Notes: generated from the letters alone by a model not told the origin. 64,000 nucleotides of DNA from Methylobacterium dankookense (GCF_902141855.1 NZ_CABFVH010000004.1:62001-126000); one strand, 5' to 3'; numbered from the stretch's first letter, positions 25,322 to 33,586 are shown. Numbers and translations are program-made.

Positions 25322-25718
25322 AAACACCGCTCCCGCGCGCGGCGCCGCGCCGGATCGACAGCAATCGGGCCGGGCCGGGGCGCACATCCGCTGCGCTTCG
25401 GCCTGTTTCCCGCGGCGCGGCGCGGCCTGTCCCGTCATCCGGCCGACAAGTCCGAATGTTGCCAGCATGTTAAGCGGTTCGTTCCCGGGAAAGAGCGCGG
25501 TCGAGGCTGCGGCCCAGCATTCGCATTCCGGAAAGAGCTGGAACCGCGGCGCCGCGGACAAACGGAGCTGAGGGCAAGAGAGCTCGCAGCAGCTGACCAA
25601 AAGGGATAAGGGGTCTAATCACAGAGAAATGACGTTTCTTCCTTGCTTTCTCTGACCATTATCTTACCTCGCAGCCAGGGGGACCCTGCGCCGTCGGCAA
25701 GGTACGAGGATCGCAAGT
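25322..25718. other. 397-bp mucR upstream region
   Basis: No gene seen. The last ~120 bases (25600-25718) are noticeably A/T-rich with runs such as AATGACGTTTCTTCC and ACCATTATCTTACC. Ros/MucR proteins bind AT-rich DNA and often repress their own genes, so this is the likely control region. No clear sigma-70 pair could be fixed. Confidence 0.4.
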
Positions 25719-26249
25719 ATGTCTGAAACCGTCGCACAACCGCAGCCGAACTACATCGAACGAACGGTCGATGTCGTCGCGGCCTATGTCTCGAACAACT
25801 CGATACCGACGGCCGAGCTTCCGGCGCTGATCGCCAGCATCCATGAAGCGCTCAACACGATCGCCTCCGGCCCGGCCCTTCAGCCGGCCGAGACCGTCGA
25901 GAAGCCGAGCAGCGCGCAGGTCCGCAAGTCGATCCGTCCCGATGGTCTGGTCAGCTTCATCGACGGCAAGTCCTACAAGACGCTCAAGCGGCACCTGACC
26001 AAGCACGGTCTCGATCCCCAGAGCTACCGCGAGCGCTACGGCCTGCCGCCGGATTACCCGACCACCTCGGCGAACTATTCGGCGCAGCGCTCTGCGCTCG
26101 CCAAGAGCCTCGGTCTCGGCCAGCCCGGCCGCACGACGGTCGCCGAGAAGGCGGAGGAGCCCGCGCCGGCCCCCGAGCCCGAGGCGCCGGCCCGCGGCGC
26201 CCGCCGCAAGGGCGGCTCCCGCCGCAAGTCGTCTGTCGAGACCGCCTGA
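25719..26249 (+). CDS. mucR: Ros/MucR family transcriptional regulator
   Basis: 176 residues. N-terminal helical oligomerisation region (YIERTVDVVAAYVSNN, LPALIASIHEAL); DNA-binding module at ~75-130 (IDGKSYKTLKRHLTKHG, YRERYGLPPDYP, RSALAKSLGLG); disordered Pro/Ala/basic tail. MucR proteins control exopolysaccharide, motility and cell-cycle genes in Rhizobiales. Where Ros has Cys79, this has Ser79, leaving Asp82, His92 and His96, so zinc binding may be weak or absent; metal-free Ros homologues are known in Mesorhizobium. Confidence 0.92.
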   Translation: MSETVAQPQPNYIERTVDVVAAYVSNNSIPTAELPALIASIHEALNTIASGPALQPAETVEKPSSAQVRKSIRPDGLVSFIDGKSYKTLKRHLTKHGLDPQSYRERYGLPPDYPTTSANYSAQRSALAKSLGLGQPGRTTVAEKAEEPAPAPEPEAPARGARRKGGSRRKSSVETA

Positions 26250-26264
26250 ACGGTTCCGCCTGAG

Positions 26265-26291
26265 CGCTCCCCTTCGATCCGGGGGAGCGCC
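26265..26291 (+). terminator. Stem-loop after mucR
   Basis: GCGCTCCCC pairs with GGGGGAGCGC across TTCGATCC, 15 bases after the mucR stop. There is no long U run, so termination strength is uncertain. Confidence 0.55.
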
Positions 26292-26362
26292 TCATACGAC
26301 ATCCGGGTGATGCCTTCGGGATGGCGGATGGCGCCTTCGCTCAAGCGCCGCGCGGGCTGGCT

Positions 26363-26399
26363 GATACCGCGTCCGGTCCGATCAACCGGACGCGGCATC
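26363..26399. terminator. Long stem-loop at convergent gene ends
   Basis: Arms GATACCGCGTCCGGT and ACCGGACGCGGCATC (14 of 15 paired) around a 7-base loop, touching the stop codon of the minus-strand gene at 26398. Confidence 0.5.
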
Positions 26400-26715
26400 A
26401 GAGGGAGGCGCGGCGTCCGAGCAGCCAGCCCCGGGCGCGTGCCACGAGGGCGGGCCGGGCTTGCACCGCTTCCTCGGCATCGACCAGCGGCGAGGAAGCG
26501 AGCGCGTCGAGATAGGCCTGCTCCGCCTCGCGGCAGGCGCGGAGCGCCGCGTCGGCGGCGAGCATCCGGCCGGTCAGCCGCGACTGGATCCCGAAATTGC
26601 TGTTCAGGCAGCCCTGCCAGGCGGCGTGCCGCGTCCCGGCTTCGCCGGCCTCTGCGTGCCCGCACAGCGCGAGCGTCAGGGCGAAGGATCCGGCGATGGC
26701 GAAGGATCGGATCAT
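26398..26715 (-). CDS. Small secreted protein
   Basis: 105 residues from MIRSFAIAGSFALTLALCGH, a signal peptide cut after HAEA. The mature part is helical with two cysteines (WQGCLNSNFGIQ; LRACREAEQAYL) that could form a disulfide. It resembles small lysozyme-inhibitor-like or unnamed periplasmic proteins of Rhizobiales, but I do not recognise a family. A near-consensus CtrA box lies at 26761-26775, 46 bases upstream. Confidence 0.6.
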   Translation of the reverse strand: MIRSFAIAGSFALTLALCGHAEAGEAGTRHAAWQGCLNSNFGIQSRLTGRMLAADAALRACREAEQAYLDALASSPLVDAEEAVQARPALVARARGWLLGRRASL

Positions 26716-26760
26716 GGTGAAGGCGCCGCTAGCGAATGCGGCAGCCTCGCGCACCGGCCG

Positions 26761-26775
26761 TTAAGATCGCGCTAA
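26761..26775 (-). promoter_or_regulatory. Near-consensus CtrA box
   Basis: TTAA-GATCGCG-CTAA matches TTAA-N7-TTAA except for one base. It is upstream of the small secreted protein gene. Confidence 0.35.
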
Positions 26776-26828
26776 CTTTCAAAGGGCTCGGCCCGTCCCG
26801 GTCCGGGACGGGTGTGGTCCGGCGCCGT

Positions 26829-27494
26829 TCAGCGGTTGGCGGTCATGGCGGGCGAGGTGACGCCGCCGAGCGAGACCCACGCCACCGCGTCCTGGCTCTC
26901 GCGCTTGACGAAGACGTAGCCGGTGCGGTGCCAGGGCAGGATCTGGCTGGTCTTGTTGTCGAGCACGAGGTCGCCGCGGTCGGTGATCAGGGTCAGCACC
27001 GCGTGGCCCTCGCCCTTCTCGTCGATCACCACCGTCATGCGCATGGCGCGCTTGGGCAGGCCGGCCGCGGCCAGCAGGTGGCGCTTGAGCAGCTGGAAGT
27101 CCTCGCAATCGCCGATGCCGTCCTCGGCCAGGTCCCAGCGGTCGGGCACGCCGAGATGGTCCATGTCGGTCATCGCCCGCACGCTCTTGTTGACCCGCTT
27201 GTTCACCGCCACGATCTGCGCCCAGGTCGACGCGTTCAGCGTGATGCGCGCCGCCTCGGCGGTGTCGACCGCGCATTCGGCGGCGTAGGACTGGCAGAAG
27301 CCCACCCAGGCCGCGATCGGCTTGGCCGCGCCCAGCGGCTCGGCGAAGCTCGGGCTCGCGGGCAGCGCCGCAAGGGTCTGGGCGCCGACCGGGACGGCCA
27401 TGCCGAGAGCGAGGAGGAGGCCGGCGGCGACGCCCCGCAGGGCGCCCGTGCGGGCCGTCACACCATCCCGCCGCTTCGAAACCGGGAACCGCAT
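26829..27494 (-). CDS. Transglutaminase-like cysteine peptidase (BTLCP)
   Basis: 221 residues with signal peptide (AAGLLLALGMAVPVGAQ). The catalytic triad of the bacterial transglutaminase-like cysteine proteinase family is visible: Cys in GIGDCEDFQLLKR (~128), His in GEGHAVLTL, Asp in LVLDNKTS. The family includes periplasmic proteases such as LapG, which cleaves biofilm adhesins. No LapD partner is nearby, so the LapG role is not supported here. Two perfect TTAA-N7-TTAA boxes lie 19-88 bases upstream. Confidence 0.85.
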   Translation of the reverse strand: MRFPVSKRRDGVTARTGALRGVAAGLLLALGMAVPVGAQTLAALPASPSFAEPLGAAKPIAAWVGFCQSYAAECAVDTAEAARITLNASTWAQIVAVNKRVNKSVRAMTDMDHLGVPDRWDLAEDGIGDCEDFQLLKRHLLAAAGLPKRAMRMTVVIDEKGEGHAVLTLITDRGDLVLDNKTSQILPWHRTGYVFVKRESQDAVAWVSLGGVTSPAMTANR

Positions 27495-27512
27495 GGCCTT
27501 CGACCCAACCCG

Positions 27513-27527
27513 TTAAGCTCTCGTTAA
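27513..27527 (-). promoter_or_regulatory. CtrA box 1
   Basis: Perfect TTAA-GCTCTCG-TTAA, 19 bases from the BTLCP start codon. The motif equals the full CtrA site of alphaproteobacteria. Confidence 0.65.
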
Positions 27528-27567
27528 CGAAAGCTCTCACGCCCGGGCCTGCCCGGCAATCGGCAGC

Positions 27568-27582
27568 TTAACAAAAGGTTAA
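27568..27582 (-). promoter_or_regulatory. CtrA box 2
   Basis: Perfect TTAA-CAAAAGG-TTAA, 55 bases (about five helical turns) from box 1. Two full sites in 70 bases of 70% GC sequence are unlikely by chance. Confidence 0.65.
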
Positions 27583-27837
27583 CGGTGTGGGCAACGTGGG
27601 AAACTCCGCTCCCTGCTGGCCTGCGGCCTGGAATGCACAGGGGCGATCTCGCGGCGGAGCGGGGCCCGGCGTCGCAGGCCGCACGCGCATTCGGGCTGGA
27701 GCCCGGCGGTCCTGGGTGCCGGCCGACGTCATCGGGGCGTGACGGCACGCGCGATGCGGCCCCTCTCGGACGTGGGGGAGGGGATGGAGGGGATCGGCTT
27801 CGCGTTAAAGGCCTGCTCGATCCGCTCGAACAGGCCC
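27583..27837. other. Non-coding stretch, nothing recognised
   Basis: Sits between the CtrA boxes and the end of the LuxR-type regulator gene. GC-rich, with no clear terminator or gene. Confidence 0.4.
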
Positions 27838-28488
27838 TCAGACGGCGCGGGCGTTGTGGAGCTGCTCGAAGTCGAGCGGCGCGGTGTCGATCACGATCTG
27901 CGTCCGGCTGATCACTTCCAGCTTGCGCAGGATCTCGGAGACATGCGCCTTCACGGTAGAATCGCCGACCTGAAGCTCGTGGGCGATCTGCTTGTTGAGC
28001 TTGCCCTGGCGGATCATCATCAGCACCCGCAATTGCTGCGGGGTCAGCCGGGCGATGCGCTCGGCGAGCGGGGTCTTGCGCGGCTTCGGCGGCGGCGCCT
28101 CCAGCCCCGCCGGAATGACGAGCGCTCCGCTCAGCACGTCGGCGATGGCCCGGGTGAGGGTCGCCTTGTCCACGGCCTTGGGCACGAAGCCCGCCGCCCC
28201 GTGCTGCAACGCCTCGTGCATGATGCGCGGGTCCTCGTGCCCAGACACCACCAGGATCGGCACCCGGGGGAAGCGGGTCCGCACGGTGACGAGCCCGTCG
28301 AACCCGGTCACGCCCTGCATCGAGAGGTCGAGCAGCGTCAGGTCGATGCCGCGGTTCTCGGCGAGGATCTCGCAGGCGCGCGCGATCCCGTCCGCCTCGT
28401 GCAGCACCGCGTCCGGATGGGCGAGCCGGATGGCGCTGGCGAGCGCGTCCCGGAACAGAGGGTGGTCGTCGACGATCAGCAGTTGCAT
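27838..28488 (-). CDS. LuxR/NarL-type response regulator
   Basis: 216 residues from MQLLIVDDHPLFRDALASAI; GGGAG 8 bases upstream fixes this start. Receiver domain at 1-120 with phospho-acceptor Asp54 (TLLDLSMQG), acidic DD at 7-8, Thr/Ser switch (ILVVSGHED) and Lys (FVPKAVDK). HTH at ~145-200 (LTPQQLRVLMMIRQGKLNKQ, STVKAHVSEILRKL). It is divergent from the FIST sensor and hybrid kinase genes and probably their output; the related Pseudomonas set (ErcS'/NahK with ErbR/AgmR) controls alcohol oxidation and biofilm. Confidence 0.9.
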   Translation of the reverse strand: MQLLIVDDHPLFRDALASAIRLAHPDAVLHEADGIARACEILAENRGIDLTLLDLSMQGVTGFDGLVTVRTRFPRVPILVVSGHEDPRIMHEALQHGAAGFVPKAVDKATLTRAIADVLSGALVIPAGLEAPPPKPRKTPLAERIARLTPQQLRVLMMIRQGKLNKQIAHELQVGDSTVKAHVSEILRKLEVISRTQIVIDTAPLDFEQLHNARAV

Positions 28489-28769
28489 GGGCGCGCTCCC
28501 GCCGCGCTCGTTCGAGACCGTCCCGTTCGATGGCCGGTACCGCGCATTGTCCATGAAGCGCCGCGTGCAAACAATGGCCGCGGCCTCGCCCATTGGTCCG
28601 AGACGGGGCCCGGTCCGCCCGGGGAGGCCGCGGCCAAGCTGCGGAACTTCCTTGTGAAAACCGCTGCCGTTGCGTGTTTCGGTTGTGCCCGACATAATCC
28701 CTTCAGGCGAGAGCGGGTGCCAAGCCCGCCGCACGGGCCATGGGGTGGAAATTGGGACAAGGAACGCGG

Positions 28770-29930
28770 ATGCGCGCGCATCTGTGCGGCATCAGGACGG
28801 CCTGGACCGAAGCCGCCTCGCCCGAGGCGGCCGCGGCCGAGATCGCGCGCGCCGTGGGCGCAGGGATGGCGCAGCTCGTCGTCTTCTTCTCGCCCGATTA
28901 CGACCCCGAGACGCTGCTGCGGGCGCTCGAGGCGCAGGTGCCGGGCACCGAGATCGCCGGCTGCACCACCTCCGGCACGATCTGCCCCGAGGGCGGCATC
29001 GACCGCAGCCTCGTGGCGATCGCCTTCCCCCGGCGCGGCTTCCGCATCGTCTCGACGCTGCTCGACGCGATCGACAACCTCGACGTCGAGCGCACCGCCT
29101 CCGCGGTGCGGGCCCTGCGCCGGACCCTCGACCCCGAATACGACCTCGCCGGCGATCCGGCCCGGCGGCCCGAGCGCTGCTTCGCCCTCTCCCTGATCGA
29201 CGGGCTCGCCAATGCCGAGGAGACCGTGGTCTCGGCCATCGCCTGGGCCCTCGACGGCATCCCGCTGGTCGGCGGCTCGGCGGGCGACGACCTCACCTTC
29301 CGCGACGCGGTGGTGCTCCATGGCGGCCGCATCCACCGCCGCGCCGCGGTGCTGATGCTGGTCGAGACCGATTATCCGGTGCAGATCTTCAAGAGCGACA
29401 ATTTCGAGCCGACCCAGACCAAGTTCGTGGTGACCGCCTCCGACGGCGAGCGCCGCATCGTGCACGAGCTGAACGCCGAGCCCGCCGCGCGCGAATACGC
29501 GATGGCGGTCGGGCTCGACCCCGAGGGGCTCTCGCCGATGAGCTTTGCCGCCTATCCGCTCGCGGTGAAGGTCGGCGGCGAGTATTTCTGCCGCTCGATC
29601 CGGCATCTCAATCCGGACGGCTCTCTGAGCTTCTTCTGCGCCATCGACGAGGGCGTGGTGCTGACGCTGGCCGAGCCGCGCGACATCGTCGCCACCACCC
29701 GCGCGGAGCTTTCCCGCCTCGACGACCTCATCGGCGGCATCGACCTGATCATCGGCTTCGAATGCGTGCTGCGCCGGCTCGACGCGGAGGGGCGGCAGGT
29801 GCGCCAGGGCATCGCCGATCTCTACCGGCGCTACAACGTCGTCGGTTTCGAGACCTACGGCGAGCAGTACCGGGCGATGCACCTGAACCAGACCTTCACC
29901 GGCATCGCCATCGGCAAGCTGCCGCAATGA
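28770..29930 (+). CDS. FIST domain sensor protein (NosP-like)
   Basis: 386 residues from MRAHLCGIRTAWTEAASPEA; AAGGA 7-8 bases upstream decides the start. FIST_N occupies ~30-230 (AQLVVFFSPDYDPETLL, IAGCTTSGTICPEGGI, LVGGSAGDDLTF) and FIST_C ~230-370. FIST proteins bind small ligands; the NosP subgroup binds haem and senses NO, controlling a neighbouring hybrid kinase. The ATGA overlap with the kinase gene makes a functional pair very likely. Whether this one binds haem cannot be seen from sequence. Confidence 0.88.
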   Translation: MRAHLCGIRTAWTEAASPEAAAAEIARAVGAGMAQLVVFFSPDYDPETLLRALEAQVPGTEIAGCTTSGTICPEGGIDRSLVAIAFPRRGFRIVSTLLDAIDNLDVERTASAVRALRRTLDPEYDLAGDPARRPERCFALSLIDGLANAEETVVSAIAWALDGIPLVGGSAGDDLTFRDAVVLHGGRIHRRAAVLMLVETDYPVQIFKSDNFEPTQTKFVVTASDGERRIVHELNAEPAAREYAMAVGLDPEGLSPMSFAAYPLAVKVGGEYFCRSIRHLNPDGSLSFFCAIDEGVVLTLAEPRDIVATTRAELSRLDDLIGGIDLIIGFECVLRRLDAEGRQVRQGIADLYRRYNVVGFETYGEQYRAMHLNQTFTGIAIGKLPQ

Positions 29931-31300
29931 ACGTGCGCACGCCCCCGCCCGCTCCGGCGCCCGAATCCGAGGCGGAGCTGCGGCGGCGCATCGAGAAGCT
30001 GGAGCGCATCAATGCCGCGCTCATGGCCCATGTGGAGCGCTCCACCGACCAGCAGGGCGGCTCCTACGCCCTGTTCCAGACCGCGATCACCCTGGAGGGC
30101 CGCGTCCGCAGCCGCACCGAGGAGCTGACCGGGCTGATGCACCGGCTGGAGCGCTCGAACGCGGCCCTGGTGGCGGCGAAGGAGGAGGCGGAGAACGCCA
30201 ACCGCTCGAAGACGCGCTTCCTCGCCGCCGCGAGCCACGACCTGCTCCAGCCCCTCAACGCGGCGCGCCTCTCCCTCTCGGCGCTCGCCGACCTGCCGCT
30301 CTGCCACGACGCGACGGTGGTGGCCGGCCAGGTCGAGCGCGGCCTGCAGACCATCGAGGACCTGATCAAGACGCTCCTCGACATCTCGAAGCTCGATGCC
30401 GGCATCGTGCGCCCGCAGCTCCGGCCCCTGAGCCTGCCGGACCTCCTTGCCGGGCTCGCCGCGAGCTTCAAGCCGTTCGCCGAGCGCAAGGGCCTGCGCC
30501 TCGTGGTGCGCTGCCCGGACGTGACCGTGGAAACCGACGGCGTCCTGCTCCAGCGCATCCTGCAGAACCTCGTCTCGAACGCGGTGCGCTACACGGCCTC
30601 GGGCGGCGTGCTGATCCTCGCCCGCACGCGCGGCGACCGGATCCGGGTCGACGTGATCGATACCGGCTGCGGCATCGCGGCCGAGGAGCGCGATCTCGTC
30701 TTCGACGAGTTCTACCGCGGCGGCACGCGGCGCGCCGTGCAGGGCGGGGAATCGGGCGAGCCGGGCCTCGGGCTCGGGCTCTCGATCGTCCGGCGCATGG
30801 CCGCAGCCCTGGGACACCCCCTGGCGCTCGCCTCGCGGCCGGGGCACGGCACCCGCGTCTCGCTGACCCTGCCGCCGAGCGCGGCGCCGCCCGAGCCGGA
30901 GATCCGGGCCGCCCCGGTGGCGACCCGGCTCTCGGGCGCCCGCATCCTGATCGTGGAGAACGACGCCTCCACGGCGGACGCCCTCAAGCGCCTGCTGCAG
31001 AACTGGGACGCCCGGGTCGCCGCCTTCCGCGACCTCGCCGGCGTGCGCTCGGCGATCGAGGGCGGCGCGACCGCCCCCGACATCCTGATCCTCGAATACC
31101 ATCTCGACGACGGCGCCTGCGGCCTGGAGGTGGCGCACTACCTCCGGGCGCTGCGCAGCACGCCGCTGCCCGTCATCCTCACCACCGCGGATTACAGCCC
31201 CGAGATCGAGGCCGAGGCGGAGGCCTGCGGCGTCGAATTGGTGCGCAAGCCGATCAAGCCGGCGCAGCTGCGCTCGCTCCTGACCTACATGCTGGCGTGA
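29927..31300 (+). CDS. Hybrid histidine kinase (NahK/ErcS'-like), receiver Asp replaced by Glu
   Basis: 457 residues, cytosolic. N-terminal coiled coil (~15-95); HisKA with His104 in FLAAASHDLLQPLNAARLSL; HATPase with N box (QNLVSNAVRYTA), G1 (DTGCGI) and G2 (GLGLGLSIVRRMA); C-terminal receiver (~335-457). In the receiver the usual LLDYHLDDG reads LILEYHLDDG: residue 390 is Glu (GAA, 31094-31096), not Asp, so it should not be phosphorylated normally. Lys in LVRKPIKP is kept. It overlaps the FIST gene by ATGA. Confidence 0.92.
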   Translation: MNVRTPPPAPAPESEAELRRRIEKLERINAALMAHVERSTDQQGGSYALFQTAITLEGRVRSRTEELTGLMHRLERSNAALVAAKEEAENANRSKTRFLAAASHDLLQPLNAARLSLSALADLPLCHDATVVAGQVERGLQTIEDLIKTLLDISKLDAGIVRPQLRPLSLPDLLAGLAASFKPFAERKGLRLVVRCPDVTVETDGVLLQRILQNLVSNAVRYTASGGVLILARTRGDRIRVDVIDTGCGIAAEERDLVFDEFYRGGTRRAVQGGESGEPGLGLGLSIVRRMAAALGHPLALASRPGHGTRVSLTLPPSAAPPEPEIRAAPVATRLSGARILIVENDASTADALKRLLQNWDARVAAFRDLAGVRSAIEGGATAPDILILEYHLDDGACGLEVAHYLRALRSTPLPVILTTADYSPEIEAEAEACGVELVRKPIKPAQLRSLLTYMLA

Positions 31301-31309
31301 GAGCCGGCT

Positions 31310-32605
31310 CTAGCGCCGGCCCCCTCCGAAGCCGCCGCCCGGGCCGCCGCCACCGAAACCGCCCGCCCCGCCGAAGCCCCCCGGGCCGCCGCCCGCGCCC
31401 GGCATGTTGAGGCCGCCCGGCGCGCCGTAGCCGCGCGCCGGCCCGCCGAATCCGCCGGGCCCCCCGGAATCCGGCGCGCCCATCATGCCGGAGCCCGGCC
31501 GCGTGTCGATGCCGCGGGGCGCCTCGAAGCCGCCGCGCGGCGCCAAGCCCTCGCCGGGTCCGCGAGCCGGGCCCTGGCCCGGCAGGCCGCGCAGGTCGAG
31601 CCGGTCGCGCTCGAACCGCGGCCCGTCGCGTAAGCCGTCCCGGGGCGCCTGGAAGCGGTCGGAGAAGGGCTCCGCCGGGGCGAGCCGGTTCTCGATGCGC
31701 AGGCGCTCCAGCGTCAGGCGCCCGTCGCCCGTGACCTCCGTGGTGAGCACCGCCCGCACCGCCCCGGTGCGCGGCAGCGAGCCCGCCGAGGCGCCCGCCA
31801 CGTCGAGGCCGGAGCCGAGGGCGATGCCGCCCTTGCGGCGGCCGATATAGGCCTCGATCGAGGCGGTCCGGATCCCCGGCGGCAGCCCGGCCTCGGCGGC
31901 ATCCGTCACCGTCAGGGTGTTGCCCGCCGCCCGCCCGCTCACGGCGGCGCGGCGCCCGGCCGCGAGCGCCTGACTGCCCGCGAGCCTGAGCCCGCCGATC
32001 ATCGACGTGCCGTCCTTCGCCCTGTGGACCGGCCCGGCGACCCGGTCGGGGCCGCCCGCGCGCGGCTCGATCAGGCTCGCCACCACGACCCCGTCCGGAC
32101 GGCGCAGGCCGCTGACCGCCACGCGCTGGCCGACGCTCCAGGGGCCGCCCGCCAGCCCCGCCGCCGCGACGCGCGGGCCGAGCACGGTGACCCGGTCGCG
32201 GCCGACCGCCTCGACCGTGCCGACCACCTCGCTCGTCACGTCGATGCGCCGGGTCGCGAGGCCGCTCCCCTCGGGGCGTGCGACGACGCGGACCACCTGG
32301 CCGATCCGCAGGTCGGCGGCCTTGGCCGGCGCCCCGTCGATGCGCACCGCCACGTCCTCGGGATAGCTGATGCGCAGATCGTTCACGACGATCGAGCCGA
32401 AGCGGCGGATCGTGCCGATCACGCCCGTGCCGCCGATGCCGCGGTCGCCCTCGCCGGGGGCCTCGGTCAGCCGGGCGCCGGTGCCGCCGATGCCCTGGTC
32501 GCGGATCGGCGCCTCCTGCGCGGGGGCGAGCCGTGGCAGCAGCAGGCCGCCGAGGCCCGCGAGGAGGCGCAGGGCGCGGCGGCGGTTTAGGGAGCGCGGG
32601 GGCAC
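31310..32605 (-). CDS. Tat-exported DUF5666 repeat protein
   Basis: 431 residues from a GTG with AAGGAG 6 bases upstream; longer ATG starts overlap the upstream gene and bury the signal. Twin-arginine signal LNRRRALRLLAGLGGLLL. About three DUF5666 beta-barrel (OB-like) units are seen, e.g. IGTIRRFGSIVVNDLRI and GTVEAVGRDRVTVLGPRV. The last ~60 residues are a Gly/Pro tail (GGPGGFGGAGGFGGG). Function of DUF5666 is unknown. It follows DUF6502 by 10 bases, a pairing that recurs in proteobacteria. Confidence 0.82.
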   Translation of the reverse strand: MPPRSLNRRRALRLLAGLGGLLLPRLAPAQEAPIRDQGIGGTGARLTEAPGEGDRGIGGTGVIGTIRRFGSIVVNDLRISYPEDVAVRIDGAPAKAADLRIGQVVRVVARPEGSGLATRRIDVTSEVVGTVEAVGRDRVTVLGPRVAAAGLAGGPWSVGQRVAVSGLRRPDGVVVASLIEPRAGGPDRVAGPVHRAKDGTSMIGGLRLAGSQALAAGRRAAVSGRAAGNTLTVTDAAEAGLPPGIRTASIEAYIGRRKGGIALGSGLDVAGASAGSLPRTGAVRAVLTTEVTGDGRLTLERLRIENRLAPAEPFSDRFQAPRDGLRDGPRFERDRLDLRGLPGQGPARGPGEGLAPRGGFEAPRGIDTRPGSGMMGAPDSGGPGGFGGPARGYGAPGGLNMPGAGGGPGGFGGAGGFGGGGPGGGFGGGRR

Positions 32606-32615
32606 GGCCGGCTCC

Positions 32616-33455
32616 TTAGCGGGCGGCCGGAGCATGGGGCGAGGCGGGGGCCGCCTCGGCGTAGACGTAGATCCCGAAGTTCCAGCGATGCTCGCCGCCG
32701 GGATCACCCTGGCAGGCGGCATGCGCCTCGCGGTTGGCCTGATGCAGGGCCTCCATCGCGATCTCTCGGGCGCGCGCCTCCAGGCGCTTGGCCAGTTCCT
32801 CGGAGAGCCCGTCGTAATGGACCGCGCGCTCGAGGAAGCGCGGCGCCTCGCCGACGATGTTGGCGACGCTCGCGGCGATGTGGTCGTGCAGGTTGCGCCC
32901 GAAATAGTAGAGCTGCGGCTCGCCCTCGCCCTTCGGCACGTAGGCGCCCTCCGCCAGCACGATCCGGTCCTCCGCGTCGAGGGTGGCGAGCCCGCGGTCG
33001 AGCCACTCGTCGAGCACCGCGCGCGGGCGCAGGTCGCGGGTGATGCCGGCGACCAGGGCCTCGAAGGAGGGCGCCTCGCCCGGGGCCACGCGCGGCAGCG
33101 GCAGGGGGCGGCCCTGGCCGTCGGTGAAGCGCGGGTCGGCGAGCCAGCGCGCGATGATCCGGCTGGTGCGCGAGACGACGGCCGGCACCGCGCTCACTGG
33201 CGCCCCCGCGCCGCGCAGGCGCCGCACCTCCTTGCGGTGGATCCCGGTGAGCAGCGAGACGCGGCTGTCGGTCTGCTCCTTCCCGGGGAGCGCGAAGTCG
33301 TACTCGGCCACGTTCACGTAGAGCTCGCGCAGCAGGTTCGTCAGCGCCGGGAAGGTGATGCCGCGCGCCACGAACAGGCGCACCAGCGGGCGCAGCAGGC
33401 GCGCCACCGGCGCGTGAAGGGCTGCGTCCTCCGAGGATGCGTGTGCGTCCGACAT
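32616..33455 (-). CDS. DUF6502 family protein
   Basis: 279 residues from MSDAHASSEDAAL. The N-terminal half (RLFVARGITFPALTNLLREL .. LTGIHRKEVRRLR) looks like a winged-helix or HTH module; the second half is alpha/beta with YYFGRNLHDHIAASVANIVG. DUF6502 proteins occur upstream of DUF5666 genes. The HTH-like start and the operator-rich divergent promoter suggest a regulator acting on its own promoter; this is inference. Confidence 0.8.
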   Translation of the reverse strand: MSDAHASSEDAALHAPVARLLRPLVRLFVARGITFPALTNLLRELYVNVAEYDFALPGKEQTDSRVSLLTGIHRKEVRRLRGAGAPVSAVPAVVSRTSRIIARWLADPRFTDGQGRPLPLPRVAPGEAPSFEALVAGITRDLRPRAVLDEWLDRGLATLDAEDRIVLAEGAYVPKGEGEPQLYYFGRNLHDHIAASVANIVGEAPRFLERAVHYDGLSEELAKRLEARAREIAMEALHQANREAHAACQGDPGGEHRWNFGIYVYAEAAPASPHAPAAR

Positions 33456-33478
33456 GGCGCGGACCATACCCAAGCAAG

Positions 33479-33586
33479 CGTGGGACACAATCCCACGAGG
33501 TGCGCGGGCGCACCGGGATGCACCGAAATCCCGTTGACGTGGGATTTTTGCACACGTAAACGAACTGCGTGGTCAAATTTCCCACG
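33479..33586. promoter_or_regulatory. Divergent promoter with repeated CGTGGGA operators
   Basis: A dyad CGTGGGA-CACAA-TCCCACG (33479-33497) overlaps a minus-strand promoter TTGTGT-N16-TATGGT for DUF6502. Half-sites recur at 33538-33544 (overlapping a plus-strand TTGACG-N17-TAAACG promoter, 33534-33562) and 33580-33586. One regulator could control both directions. Confidence 0.6.

Noticed and set aside
26829..27494. LapG assignment for the transglutaminase-like protease
   Set aside because: No LapD or large adhesin gene is nearby; the family call is safe but the specific role is not.
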